Positions 9,465 through 18,967 of a DNA stretch of 47,268 nucleotides are shown here, in pieces. The position numbers were made by a program, and so were the translations under genes. The notes beneath the pieces are model-generated. The model made no database searches. It saw nothing but the letters and a program-made list of their open reading frames with translations, and had not been told where the DNA came from. The stretch comes from Propionibacteriaceae bacterium (GTDB taxonomy: Bacteria; Actinomycetota; Actinomycetes; Propionibacteriales; Propionibacteriaceae): NCBI GenBank assembly GCA_031285845.1, contig JAITVK010000011.1:1-47268 (forward strand), in the 5' to 3' direction. Every line of letters starts with the position of its first letter. Position 1 is the first letter of the stretch.

Positions 9465-10979
9465 ATGACTGGGACCGCCGCAACAGATGACCATGCCCGA
9501 CATGGGACGACTCAGTCCGGCCTGAAACGGGGACTGTCCAGTCGTCACCTCCAGATGATCGCGTTGGGCGGGGCCATCGGAACCGGCCTGTTCAACGGTT
9601 CGGGGCAGACCATCTCGGTGGCCGGACCTTCGATCATCCTCGTTTACGCGATCATCGGCTTCTTCGTGTTCTTCCTGATGCGGGCGATGGGCGAGATGCT
9701 GCTGTCGAATCTGGCGTACAAGTCCTTTCGCGACATCGCCGAAGACAAACTCGGAGTCTGGGCGGGGTTCTTTTCCGGCTGGACCTACTGGCTCTGCTGG
9801 ATTGCCAACGGACTGGCCGACACCGCCGCGATGACGAATTACGTCTTGTGGTGGTTCCCGCAGTGTCCGAAGTTTCTTCCCGGGTTGGTTCTCGTCGCAC
9901 TGCTGTTCATCCTCAACGTCATCGCGGTCAGGATTTTCGGCGAAGTCGAGTTCTGGTTCGCGTTGATCAAGATCGCGGCGATCGGTGCACTGATTCTCGT
10001 CGCCGGTGGCATGATCCTCACCGGGTTCCACTCCGATCTGAGCACCCTGATCGGGCAGCGCAGCGACGACGCGGTTGTCGTACAAACACTGACCCAAGCC
10101 TACCCAGGCGGAGTCGACGCCTCGCTCGGCAACCTGCTCAACACCGAAGGCGGGGGCGTGTTCCCCAACGGCCTGCGCGGCTTCATCGGCGGTTTTCAGA
10201 TCGCTTTCTTCGCTTTCACTGGCGTCGAATTGGCCGGGACCGCGGCGGCCGAGACGGAAAATCCCCGAAAGTCGCTACCCAAAGCCATCAACTCAATCCC
10301 TCTGCGTGTCGGACTGTTCTATATCGTCGCCCTGGCCGCCATCTTGTCGGTCACCCCATATCTGGCGGTCGATCCGAGCGTGTCACCGTTCGTCAACATG
10401 TTCGGCCTGACCGGACTCGGTTTCGCCGCCTCTGTCGTCAACTTCGTCGTCTTGACCGCCGCCGCGTCGTCAATGAACTCGGGGATCTATTCGGCGTCAC
10501 GAATGATGTTCGGTTTGTCGCTGAGCCGGCTCGCCCCGAAGGCTTTCTCCATCCTGTCACGCTCCGGCGTGCCGATTCGCGCGCTGATCTTCTCCTGCTT
10601 GTTCATCCTGCCAGGAATCGGACTGCTCTACGCCTCATCGTCGGTGATGGGCGCGTTCATGTACGCCGCTTCCGCGTCCAATGTCTTGTTCATGTTCGTG
10701 TGGATCCTGATCGTGGTGTCGTATCTGGCCTACCGCCGCGCCACTCCGGCGCTTCACGCCGCCTCGAATTACAAGATGCCCGGCGGGGTCGTCATGAGTG
10801 TGATCGTCTTGATGTTCTTCGCCGCGATGCTCGTCGTGCTCTGTCTCAACCAGCAGACCCTGATCGGAGTGCTCGCCACCCTTGTCTGGTTCGTCGCGTT
10901 AGGAATCGCCTACGGGGCACGTCTGATGGCGAGGAGAAACAGGTCGGGCGCGAGCCGACGTGCTACGCCGCGCGACTAA
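9465..10979 (+). CDS. cycA: APC-superfamily amino-acid permease, CycA-like
   Basis: A 504-residue, 12-helix transporter of the amino-acid transporter (AAT) branch of the APC superfamily, moving small amino acids into the cell with protons. Seen: the family hallmark GGAIGTGLFNGSG in helix 1, AGPS, RAMGEMLLSN, then YKSFRDIAEDKLGVWAGFF and FGEVEFWFALIKIAAIGAL, which match the D-serine/D-alanine/glycine transporter CycA better than other members I can recall. GGGAG lies five bases before the ATG. The gene is single and convergent with the toxin-antitoxin pair. Its 3' end carries a 15-bp sequence duplicated just past the stop codon. The exact substrate is inferred from similarity only. Confidence 0.88.
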   Translation: MTGTAATDDHARHGTTQSGLKRGLSSRHLQMIALGGAIGTGLFNGSGQTISVAGPSIILVYAIIGFFVFFLMRAMGEMLLSNLAYKSFRDIAEDKLGVWAGFFSGWTYWLCWIANGLADTAAMTNYVLWWFPQCPKFLPGLVLVALLFILNVIAVRIFGEVEFWFALIKIAAIGALILVAGGMILTGFHSDLSTLIGQRSDDAVVVQTLTQAYPGGVDASLGNLLNTEGGGVFPNGLRGFIGGFQIAFFAFTGVELAGTAAAETENPRKSLPKAINSIPLRVGLFYIVALAAILSVTPYLAVDPSVSPFVNMFGLTGLGFAASVVNFVVLTAAASSMNSGIYSASRMMFGLSLSRLAPKAFSILSRSGVPIRALIFSCLFILPGIGLLYASSSVMGAFMYAASASNVLFMFVWILIVVSYLAYRRATPALHAASNYKMPGGVVMSVIVLMFFAAMLVVLCLNQQTLIGVLATLVWFVALGIAYGARLMARRNRSGASRRATPRD

Positions 10980-10996
10980 ACTCGGGCGCGAGCCGA
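10944..10996. repeat. 15-bp direct repeat flanking the permease stop codon
   Basis: TCGGGCGCGAGCCGA occurs at 10944-10958 (inside the permease 3' end) and at 10982-10996 (just past its TAA), 38 bp apart. The following bases are also partly alike, so this looks like a degenerate tandem duplication. Confidence 0.85.
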
Positions 10997-11107
10997 GGTC
11001 GTATAGCGCGGAAGACGGTCGTTCGCCATCCATGTGCTGACCTGGACTGACTCTCGTTCTGCTCGCACGACGGACCCAGTCGGGGCTAGATCGCCTGCGG
11101 CATCGAA

Positions 11108-11482
11108 TCAGCGAATGACCTCGGCTCGATCCAATCCGCTCCAGGCCCGATCGGTCGTCAGAGCGGAGACGCCCAGCCGCGTCGCCAAGGCCAGGCACAG
11201 GCGGTCACCGAGCGACAAGGTCGGATGCGCACTCCACAAGTCGGCGGCGACCACCGCGTCATCGCGAGTCACCTCTTCCACGGTCATGCCGTACGCCGTG
11301 AGCACCGCCTCGACCGTCAGCCAATCGGCGCCATGATGACGTACCTTCTGACAGACCTCTGACCAGTTGGCGGCGGAGCAACACGCTTGGCCACCGTCGA
11401 GCGCTTCGGTGACAGTTTTCGCGCCAGATTCCCCCTGAAGGAACGTGAGGATCGCCGAAGCGTCGAGGACGATTCTGTTCAC
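11108..11482 (-). CDS. vapC: PIN-domain toxin, VapC-like
   Basis: A 124-residue PIN-domain ribonuclease, the toxin half of a type II toxin-antitoxin pair. The acidic metal-binding residues of the fold are visible: Asp7 in IVLDASA, Glu42 in NWSEV, Asp93 in LSLGDRLCLALA and Asp111 in TTDRAW. Its ATG overlaps the antitoxin stop by four bases (ATGA), so translation is coupled and antitoxin is made first. VapC proteins cut tRNA or rRNA when freed from antitoxin; the target here cannot be read from sequence. It is convergent with the permease. Confidence 0.92.
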   Translation of the reverse strand: MNRIVLDASAILTFLQGESGAKTVTEALDGGQACCSAANWSEVCQKVRHHGADWLTVEAVLTAYGMTVEEVTRDDAVVAADLWSAHPTLSLGDRLCLALATRLGVSALTTDRAWSGLDRAEVIR

Positions 11483-11721
11483 CGGACCTCCGCTTCGACT
11501 TCGCGACGCCGATCCTCGATCAGTTCCTGACTGAGTGACGCCCCGGCCAGATCTCGACGCACCTCAGCGAGCGCGCCGTCTCGATCACGGATGATGACGC
11601 CAGCGTCAGTCTCGATGAAGATCAGAATCGTTCCCTGCTCCCAGTCGTGTCGCTCACGAATCGGAGCGGGAATGACGACGCGACCTTTCAGTCCCATCGA
11701 CGAGATCAAGGTGTCACTCAT
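11479..11721 (-). CDS. vapB: AbrB/SpoVT-fold antitoxin, VapB-like
   Basis: An 80-residue antitoxin. Residues 5-47 form a swapped-hairpin AbrB domain (MGLKGRVVIPAPIRE, then GTILIFIETDAGVIIRDRD), the DNA-binding part. The charged C-terminal tail (SLSQELIEDRRREVEAEVR) would wrap the toxin. It is the first gene of the pair. The AT-rich stretch upstream (11722-11760) contains short dyads such as TAGT-N3-ACTA that could be its autoregulatory operator, as is usual for VapB. Confidence 0.92.
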   Translation of the reverse strand: MSDTLISSMGLKGRVVIPAPIRERHDWEQGTILIFIETDAGVIIRDRDGALAEVRRDLAGASLSQELIEDRRREVEAEVR

Positions 11722-11880
11722 GAGCCAATAGTACCACTAATAGCTATCCAAAGACACAACCCGGTCGACTTGTCACTTCAGCGAAACCAACCGGCAATGC
11801 GGCAAGTCAGTCCACTTCTGTGGTAAACATGATCATGGCGCGTTGTTCATCGGCGCACGCTGGGAAAGGTGACACCCACG

Positions 11881-11953
11881 CGGTCGCTGACCGGGATCCA
11901 ACCACCCCGGGAACGACCTGTCGATTGGCGCCGCACCACACGGTCGCCGACCG
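11881..11953. promoter_or_regulatory. Two matching 13-bp dyads upstream of the Mur ligase
   Basis: CGGTC-GCT-GACCG at 11881-11893 and CGGTC-GCC-GACCG at 11941-11953 are the same 5+3+5 inverted repeat placed exactly 60 bp apart, 67-139 bp upstream of the Mur ligase ATG. They look like paired operator sites. The rest of the 298-bp gap (11722-12019) shows no gene. Confidence 0.55.
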
Positions 11954-12019
11954 GACGGACGAGGCAGCCGCAGGGCGACTCACTTGGGTGAATATGCGTG
12001 GTCATAAGGGGGAACGATC

Positions 12020-13606
12020 ATGGTCACGGCGGGGGATCTGCTGTGTGGCTTGGCCTATGAGGTCGTGCGCGGCGACGCGGACGCACCGGTGGCGGACGTG
12101 GCGTACGACTCTCGGAAGGCACAGCCCGGCGGGATGTTCGTCGCGATGCCCAGCGCCCGCGGACCACGCCACGACGGCGCGATCCACCTGGTCGACGCCC
12201 GCGCTCGCGGAGCCCGCGTCTTCATCGTCGATCAGAGCTGCGACCTGCCCGAGTCACTCGACCATCCAGCCACGGTCATCCGAGTTCCTGACACGCGCAG
12301 CGCTCTGGCTCACATCGCCGCCCAGTGGTTCGGCCACCCGGCTGACGACCTGACCGTCGTCGCGATCACGGGCACCAAAGGCAAGACCACCGCGTCGTAC
12401 CTGATTCGTTCCATTCTCCAGGCCGCTGGTCGACGCGTCGGCTTGATCGGTTCCAGCGGGGTGCTCTACGACGACACCCACGTCAAACTGCCGAACACGA
12501 CACCCGAATCCTTCGACCTTCACCGCATCATGGCCGAGATGGTCGCCGCCGGGATCGAGATCCTCGTCCTCGAAGCGACCAGCCAAGGGTTCGCACTGCG
12601 GCGAACCGAAGGCATCCGCTTCGACATCGGGGTCTACACCAACATCTCGCCCGACCACATCTCCGCCACCGAGCACGCCAGCTTCGCCGAGTACTTCGCC
12701 GCCAAACGACAGATCTTCGCCCAATCCAACGTATGCCTAGTCAACCGTGACGCCAGTTTGTACGACCAGATCGTGGCCGACGCGGCCTGCGACATAGCGA
12801 CTTTCGGAGTGCACGACACGGCCGGGATTCGCGGATCCGGAGTTGTCGCGCTCGGCGGGGACGCCCACTTGGGAACCGCTTTCACCTGCCACTGGCCACA
12901 GGAGTTGGGCCTCGAGGACGCAGTTATGACCGTAGCGCTGCCCGGTGAGTTCAATGTCTCCAACGCCTTGGCGGCCATCGGGGTGACGACCAGACTCGGG
13001 GTGGACTCGGCGAGCATCATCCGGGGCCTGGCGACAGCGCATGTGCCTGGGCGGACCGAGATCGTGCCCACCCCCACTCCGTACACCGTGATGATCGACT
13101 TCGCGCATAATGCCTTGTCAATCGCGGCCTTGGCTCGCGCCGCCCGACAAACCCACCCGCGTCGCCTGCTGGCCGTGTTCGGTCTGGAAGGCAACCGTTC
13201 CCGCGCCCGACGCTTCGACTGCGGCGCAGTGCTCGGCCGAGAGTTCGACCATGTCATCCTGGCCGACGCCAGCCCACGAACCGACGATCCAAACCAGATC
13301 ATCGCCGACATCGCCCATGGGATCGAAGACGGTGGCGGAGCCGGAAAGTACGAGGTTATCCGCGATCGACGCCAGGCCATCACTACCGTGCTCGACCAGG
13401 CCCGCCCAGGAGACCTCATCCTGCTCATCGGCAAGGGCGACGTGCCCTATGAGGAGATCCAGGGAGTCAACCATCCGTTCGATGAGCGTGAGGTCGTACG
13501 CCAGTATTTCGCGCGACCAGCGCGCGACAGGCAACACGGTCGGGTTCGTCACACGCCACGCGACAGGTACGCTCCGGTGACGCTGGCAGGGTCGGCTGCG
13601 ATCTGA
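12020..13606 (+). CDS. MurE-like Mur ligase (UDP-MurNAc-tripeptide synthetase family)
   Basis: A 528-residue ATP-dependent amide ligase of the MurE group, which adds the third amino acid to UDP-MurNAc-dipeptide in the cytoplasm. Three domains are visible: an N-terminal UDP-binding domain (DSRKAQPGGMF), a central ATPase with GTKGKTT at 118-124, NTTPES near 159, EATSQG at 185-190, SPDH at 210-213 and the carbamylated-Lys motif AAKRQIF (Lys229), and a C-terminal domain with EGNRSRARR. The diaminopimelate-binding DNPR motif of classical MurE reads ASPR here, so the amino acid added may differ. No other mur or division genes are nearby, so it may be a paralogue rather than the housekeeping MurE. 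AAGGGGG lies seven bases before the ATG. Its last 58 bp overlap the convergent UvrA-like gene. Confidence 0.85.
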   Translation: MVTAGDLLCGLAYEVVRGDADAPVADVAYDSRKAQPGGMFVAMPSARGPRHDGAIHLVDARARGARVFIVDQSCDLPESLDHPATVIRVPDTRSALAHIAAQWFGHPADDLTVVAITGTKGKTTASYLIRSILQAAGRRVGLIGSSGVLYDDTHVKLPNTTPESFDLHRIMAEMVAAGIEILVLEATSQGFALRRTEGIRFDIGVYTNISPDHISATEHASFAEYFAAKRQIFAQSNVCLVNRDASLYDQIVADAACDIATFGVHDTAGIRGSGVVALGGDAHLGTAFTCHWPQELGLEDAVMTVALPGEFNVSNALAAIGVTTRLGVDSASIIRGLATAHVPGRTEIVPTPTPYTVMIDFAHNALSIAALARAARQTHPRRLLAVFGLEGNRSRARRFDCGAVLGREFDHVILADASPRTDDPNQIIADIAHGIEDGGGAGKYEVIRDRRQAITTVLDQARPGDLILLIGKGDVPYEEIQGVNHPFDEREVVRQYFARPARDRQHGRVRHTPRDRYAPVTLAGSAAI

Positions 13607-16101
13607 GCCACTGTCCCACGGGCCACGACCGTTCCCCCGGCCTCGCCACCGCCAGGCCCCATGTCGATCACATAATCGGCATTGGAGATGACATCGACGT
13701 CATGCTCGATCACCACCACCGTCGCCCCACGGTCGATCAAACGCTGGAAGACGTGGAGCAGAACACCGACGTCGAGCGGATGCAAACCGATCGTCGGCTC
13801 GTCGAACACGAACACCGCGTCGTTTTGACCGCGTGGCATTTCCGAAGCCAATTTCAAACGCTGCGCCTCACCTCCCGACAGCGATGGAGTCGATTCGCCC
13901 AACGTCAGATAGCCCAGACCCAAGTCGTGCAGGATCCGCAACGGCTTGCGAATCTTCTTCACCGAGTCGAGCACGACCAGCGCCTGATCGACACTCATCG
14001 CCATCAAGTCGGGCAAGCTCGGACCGCTCCCAGACCCGGTCGAGCCCGTCATCGGGTCAGACCTGAGACTCGCCTCGTCGAGCCGCACGCCGCGCGCTTG
14101 CTCGCCGTAGCGTGAGCCGCGGCAATCCGGACAGGTCACGACGACATCCGGCAGGAACTGCACGTCCAGACTGATCGTTCCCGTCCCATCACACGCTTGG
14201 CAACGCAGCTTGCCTGTGTTGTACGAGAAGTCGCCGGGCTTGAGACCGGCGGACTCCGCCTCAATCGTACGAGCGAACAGGCGGCGCAGATCGTCATGAA
14301 TCCCGACGTACGTCGCCACAGTCGAGCGCACGTTCGCGCCGATCGGCGTCGCGTCGATCAGATGGGCCCGTCGGATGTCGACCGCCTCGATCGTACGAAC
14401 GTGGCTCGGCAGCGGCGCGCCCGCGATCATGGACTCCAGCGCAGGCAGAAGGCTCTCCAGAATCAGCGTCGTCTTGCCCGAGCCCGACACTCCAGTGACC
14501 GCAGTCAGCCGCTGACCAGGAATGTCGACATCGACCGATTTGACGGTGTGGAGCGGTCCAGTGGTCAAGTGAATCCGACCATGGTCGAAGACGTGCTCGG
14601 GCGAAACCTCCGGTCGCGGCCTGACAGCAGCCGAACCGGTCAGAAAGCCTCCGATGCGCGACACCGGATCACTGCCGAGCTCGGTCGGAGACCCCTGCGC
14701 GATGACATGGCCCCCGTCGGACCCAGCGCCGGGTCCCAATTCGATCAGGTGGTCGCATCGATTCAGGATGTGGATGTCGTGGTCGACCAAGACCACTGAA
14801 TTTCCGTCGGCCACCAGATTGCGGATGACATCGACCAGACCGTCGATGTTCGACGGGTGCAATCCGATCGACGGCTCGTCGAGAACATAGAGGACCCCGG
14901 TTGTACGGTTTCGTACGGCGCGGGCCAGTTGGACCCGCTGACGCTCACCGGTGGACAGGGTCGCGCTAGCGCGATCCAAGCCGAGATATCCCAGGCCCAG
15001 TTCGAGCAGGCGGGCCGCGGTGTGAAGCAGCGAGTCGATGATCGCAGTCGCCATCGCCGTCAACGAGTCGGGCAACGTCGACGCCACACTGGGGGCCCAG
15101 TCGACCAACTCAGTCAAGGTCATCGCGGTCGCGTCAGCCAGACTGATGCCCCGCACTTGGGGAAGACGAGCCGCTTGAGACAACCGAGTCCCTCCGCAGG
15201 CCGAACAGGGCTGCTCGGTCAAGAAACGCGCCACCCGACCCATTCCTTTGTCGTCTTTGGCTTTAGCCAACGCGTTCTCCACCGTGTAGATCGCGTTGTA
15301 GTAAGTGAAATCTAGTTCAGCGAACGCGTCGGTCTTCTTCGCCTTGTAGAGGATGTGCTGCTTGATCGGTGGGCCGTGAAAGACGATGTCACGTTCGTGG
15401 GGTGTCAGTTGATTGAACGGCACGTCGGTGCGTACGCCCATCTGAGCTGCAACTTGTTTCATCAGGTCCCACATCAGCGTCCCCCAAGGCACGACCGCGC
15501 CCTCGTCGATTGTCTTCGTCTCATCAGGAACCAGACTCGTCACATCGACCGTCCGTACAACACCCGTACCACCGCAGGCGGGACACGCGCCCTCGCTGTT
15601 GAACGCCAACTGCTCGGCCCCGGGCCCAAAAAACTCGACCCCGCAGACGGGACAGGTGATCGCCCGTTCAGCAGCCACCGCCGTCGTCGGAGCCACCCGA
15701 TGCCCATGGGGGCAAACATGGGACCCGACGCGGGAGAACAACAGCCGAAGACTGTTCAACAACTCGGTCGACGTGCCGAAGGTGCTGCGCACTCCGGGGC
15801 TTCCCGGTCGTTGATGCAGCGCCAAGGCCGCCGGGACGAACGTCACTTCGTCGACCGCCGCCCGACTGGCTTGAGTCAACCGACGGCGGGTGTAGGTTGA
15901 CAAGGCTTCGAGGTAGCGTGCCGACCCCTCCGCGTAGAGCACACCCAATGCCAGTGACGACTTGCCCGAGCCGGAGACACCCGCGATCCCGACGAGTTGA
16001 TGCAGCGGAACGTCGACATCGACATGATCCAAGTTGTGCACCCGCGCGCCACGCACGCGAATCCGGGACGGTTGGTGGTCGCCAGTCTGTTCGGGGGTCA
16101 T
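13549..16101 (-). CDS. Short UvrA-like ABC ATPase (UvrA2/DrrC-type)
   Basis: An 850-residue relative of UvrA, the damage-sensing ATPase of nucleotide excision repair, about 100 residues shorter than housekeeping UvrA. Two ABC modules are present. The first has Walker A GVSGSGKSS at 41-49, signature LSTGE at 382-386 and Walker B VLDEPSIGLHP near 406. The second has GVSGSGKTT at 537-545, LSGGEAQRLKLA and FDEPTIGLHPLD. Zinc-finger cysteines appear as CPVC (150-153), CPAC (173-176), CSAC (299-302) and CQAC/CPDC in the second half. Short paralogues of this type (UvrA2, DrrC) are linked to tolerance of DNA-binding drugs. No uvrB or uvrC is near. Its 3' end is antisense to the last codons of the Mur ligase. 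Confidence 0.88.
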   Translation of the reverse strand: MTPEQTGDHQPSRIRVRGARVHNLDHVDVDVPLHQLVGIAGVSGSGKSSLALGVLYAEGSARYLEALSTYTRRRLTQASRAAVDEVTFVPAALALHQRPGSPGVRSTFGTSTELLNSLRLLFSRVGSHVCPHGHRVAPTTAVAAERAITCPVCGVEFFGPGAEQLAFNSEGACPACGGTGVVRTVDVTSLVPDETKTIDEGAVVPWGTLMWDLMKQVAAQMGVRTDVPFNQLTPHERDIVFHGPPIKQHILYKAKKTDAFAELDFTYYNAIYTVENALAKAKDDKGMGRVARFLTEQPCSACGGTRLSQAARLPQVRGISLADATAMTLTELVDWAPSVASTLPDSLTAMATAIIDSLLHTAARLLELGLGYLGLDRASATLSTGERQRVQLARAVRNRTTGVLYVLDEPSIGLHPSNIDGLVDVIRNLVADGNSVVLVDHDIHILNRCDHLIELGPGAGSDGGHVIAQGSPTELGSDPVSRIGGFLTGSAAVRPRPEVSPEHVFDHGRIHLTTGPLHTVKSVDVDIPGQRLTAVTGVSGSGKTTLILESLLPALESMIAGAPLPSHVRTIEAVDIRRAHLIDATPIGANVRSTVATYVGIHDDLRRLFARTIEAESAGLKPGDFSYNTGKLRCQACDGTGTISLDVQFLPDVVVTCPDCRGSRYGEQARGVRLDEASLRSDPMTGSTGSGSGPSLPDLMAMSVDQALVVLDSVKKIRKPLRILHDLGLGYLTLGESTPSLSGGEAQRLKLASEMPRGQNDAVFVFDEPTIGLHPLDVGVLLHVFQRLIDRGATVVVIEHDVDVISNADYVIDMGPGGGEAGGTVVARGTVAQIAADPASVTGAYLSRGV

Positions 16102-16238
16102 CTGGCCAGCCTAGCGACTGGGAAGCAGGGCGACACGTCAACACTCACCAGGAATCGACCCAGCTCAACCCGCCCCGAGGCGACCCGACCCAACCTGGGT
16201 CGACGCCTGACGGACCAGTCTCACCGCGACCGACCGTC

Positions 16239-18851
16239 TCACCACGAACTGGAACCGCCGCCACCGAAGCCACCGCCACCGCCACCGAAGCCGGAGCTGC
16301 CGGAGTAGCCTCCACCCCCGCTCTGCGAGGCGTACGACGACGTCGAAGCCTGTGTCGAGAGGCTGCCGAGACCGCCCGATCCTCCCGCAGACGCGAATCG
16401 TCGCACCGCCGCCCAGTCACCTGAGAACAACCACTTCTCCGAACTGGTGTAGCGTCCCTGCTCCGCCAGAGTCGAGAAAACCTGGACCCAACGCTCGGTC
16501 AAGCCGAAGATCATCGCCCACGGCAGATACTCGCTGAAGATGTCATGGCCCTCCTCCCAGCGCAGCTGGTCGGCTTCGGCGGTGGCGATGTACTGACGAA
16601 AACCCAAAACTTGAGCCAGTTCGGCCGATCCGAGCGCGGACAGGCGAGCCGTCGGCGGTCGGAAAACCATCATGACCACCCCGGCGAGCGCACAAGCCAA
16701 GCCGATCCATGACAGCTGCGCTTTGACCAAGTAGAAGAACAACACGACCCCGGCGAACATGAGCGACCACGCGACGGTGGTGAGGAGCCCGCGGAGCGGG
16801 TCGGGGGTCTTGACCACCCATCCCCGCTCGTCACGTACCAATGTCACCAGATCGTCGACCGCATTCGCCAATCGCTTGCGGCGATACACCCTGGAGAGAT
16901 CCTCCACTTCGACGACCTCTGCAAAGGTGGAGACACTGTTGAAAAAAACGCTCGACAAAACAGCCTGCTCGAACACCGACAAGGTCTGGAGCGTCGATTT
17001 ATCCGTTCGACGAAGCCGTACGCCACCGTCATCGGTCGACTCGATGGCCAGATACCCTTTGACACCCAGATCGACCAGTGTCGCGCCGATCACTTCGTCG
17101 GGCGCCTGGCTGGTGCTGGGGGCGCGCGCCTGCAGGACCGCAGCCATACCAACACTCATCCGCTCCGGCGGTGCGAAACAGACGGGCACTTTCCATCGGC
17201 TGAGGGCCGACTGGGGTCGCGTGCCGATCGACGCCCTCAGAGCCACACCGGGCTCGACCCGACCAGAGATCGAAGCCGAAGCGGATTCGGCCCCAGTGGC
17301 GGTGACTTCGCCACCGGCCGGAGTCGAACCAGGAGCCACACCGAGGAAGACTTCGTCACGCCCGAACTTTCGTCTCAACCACGCCACCACGCCAACCACC
17401 ACGCCCAGGATCCCGGCCGCTCCAGCCGCATTGCCTGTGTTCGGCATCAGCGACCGACCCACGGCGCGCATGTACGACTGATCCTCGATGGCGACCTCCA
17501 CATCGGTGAACGTGCCACTCGGAAAACTGGTGGTCACCTCACTGGTGAGCCTCGCGGCCGAGTAGGCGTCCGCCAGACTGAAAACCGCGTCATCACCGAT
17601 GAGACAGGACTGATCCAGCGTTGAACGATCTTCCATGACCGCGCACGAGATCGGTCGGACACCGTCCGGTCCGATGATTGTGACCGTCGGCGCGGACAGG
17701 ATCTTCGCGTCGACAAGGGACGAAGGGTCCCACCTCACAAGATCGGAGCCATTGTTCATGCTCTGCGTGACAAGCCCCGCCACAGTGAACGTGAGGACGT
17801 ACGTTGTGACCGGGCCGCCAGCCGGACCAGATTCGCCAAAAGACACTGTCGTCGTGGGGCCGAACAGACCGTTGACATTCCTCGAATGATCGATGAGGCT
17901 CGCCGTCGAATCGGTGACCTTCATCGCCGTGTCAGCCCCAGTCGGACTGGTCAGGTTGAATTCAGAAAACGTCAGAATCCGATAGCGCTGGTCGCCGATG
18001 GCGCGCCGCTCATCGAGACCGAGCAACACCTCTTCAGTCGGCCGGGTGGTGTCGACGTCGAACTGCATCCGCACCTTCGCCAGACCGTGGCGGTCTAGGG
18101 CGATCTGCTGATCCACAGCCGTGAAGTACGCGTGCGATTCCAGCAGAGCGGGCTCGTCTTCGCCCGTGAAAGTGCCGGCCGGAAAGCCCGCCACGACACG
18201 CATTCCTTGGTAAAGGTCCAGCCGATCCCAGGTGTATTTCGCTGTCGACGACGTGTGCTCTGCGTGGCACGGATCCCAGACGTCTTCGGAGCCCGCGCCA
18301 GTGAAGCACACTGCCCGCGTGACGCCCGTCGGCCCGGTCAGCGTCACCGTGGGGTGTTGAATGACCATGTCCGACGCGGTTCCGAACCCGATCCAGTTGA
18401 ACTCGTCGAGCCCCGAACCCGAGGCGGCACGATCGACGAGTCCCCGTACGGTGTACGTCACAACGTACTCCTGCGTGTCCCGATAAGTCTTGGCTTCACT
18501 GCCGATCCGATAGGTCGTGTCCGAGTCGTTCCCGCTGACTTGGAGCGACACGTCGGCCCCGGTCGGACTCGTCACAGTGAAATCGGAGTAGACGATCTCG
18601 CGATAGGTCCACGGCGGATCCTTCAACCTCGTTCGCGTCACCAGCGAGAAGATCGGCCCGTGGCCCTCTTGTGAGGAGAAGTCGAGATCGACCGTCATCG
18701 TGACTTTGGCCGTTCCGTCGGCGCTTAAGATCACGTCCTGGTCATATCGGGTGTACGTCCGCTCCGGCGGCGCGCCCTGGGCGCTCGGCGCGACACAGCA
18801 TCCGAGCAGAACCATCATGACGGCCACAAGTGCGGCGATATCGCGTCTCAC
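16239..18851 (-). CDS. DUF2207-domain membrane protein
   Basis: An 870-residue exported membrane protein of unknown function. A signal peptide is seen (MRRDIAALVAVMMVLLGCC, cut near SAQGA). Two tandem copies of the DUF2207 beta domain follow: the motifs YSDFTVTSPTGADVS and FSEFNLTSPTGADTA mark them around residues 90 and 300. One membrane helix lies near 470-490 (GILGVVVGVVAWL) and a second hydrophobic pair near 690-735. The cytoplasmic C-terminus ends in a long Gly/Ser tract (GGGGGGFGGGGSSSW), a hallmark of this family. The duplicated extracellular domain is unusual; the common form has one. It is a single gene, separated by 137 bp from the UvrA-like gene upstream of which it ends. Confidence 0.85.
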   Translation of the reverse strand: MRRDIAALVAVMMVLLGCCVAPSAQGAPPERTYTRYDQDVILSADGTAKVTMTVDLDFSSQEGHGPIFSLVTRTRLKDPPWTYREIVYSDFTVTSPTGADVSLQVSGNDSDTTYRIGSEAKTYRDTQEYVVTYTVRGLVDRAASGSGLDEFNWIGFGTASDMVIQHPTVTLTGPTGVTRAVCFTGAGSEDVWDPCHAEHTSSTAKYTWDRLDLYQGMRVVAGFPAGTFTGEDEPALLESHAYFTAVDQQIALDRHGLAKVRMQFDVDTTRPTEEVLLGLDERRAIGDQRYRILTFSEFNLTSPTGADTAMKVTDSTASLIDHSRNVNGLFGPTTTVSFGESGPAGGPVTTYVLTFTVAGLVTQSMNNGSDLVRWDPSSLVDAKILSAPTVTIIGPDGVRPISCAVMEDRSTLDQSCLIGDDAVFSLADAYSAARLTSEVTTSFPSGTFTDVEVAIEDQSYMRAVGRSLMPNTGNAAGAAGILGVVVGVVAWLRRKFGRDEVFLGVAPGSTPAGGEVTATGAESASASISGRVEPGVALRASIGTRPQSALSRWKVPVCFAPPERMSVGMAAVLQARAPSTSQAPDEVIGATLVDLGVKGYLAIESTDDGGVRLRRTDKSTLQTLSVFEQAVLSSVFFNSVSTFAEVVEVEDLSRVYRRKRLANAVDDLVTLVRDERGWVVKTPDPLRGLLTTVAWSLMFAGVVLFFYLVKAQLSWIGLACALAGVVMMVFRPPTARLSALGSAELAQVLGFRQYIATAEADQLRWEEGHDIFSEYLPWAMIFGLTERWVQVFSTLAEQGRYTSSEKWLFSGDWAAVRRFASAGGSGGLGSLSTQASTSSYASQSGGGGYSGSSGFGGGGGGFGGGGSSSW

Positions 18852-18967
18852 CTCATCATGTTAGCAGTATTGACACATTGGTTCTCGTCGAACTGAGCAG
18901 GGGGTCCTCGGTCAGGACATCACGCCGTACGTCATCCGTACAATGACGCGATGGCCGCGAATCGCGC

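Noticed and set aside
9276-10097. A 273-codon minus-strand open frame opposite the permease start
   Set aside because: The translation is rich in Asp/Glu/Gln/Arg with no domain; the plus strand has the clear permease.
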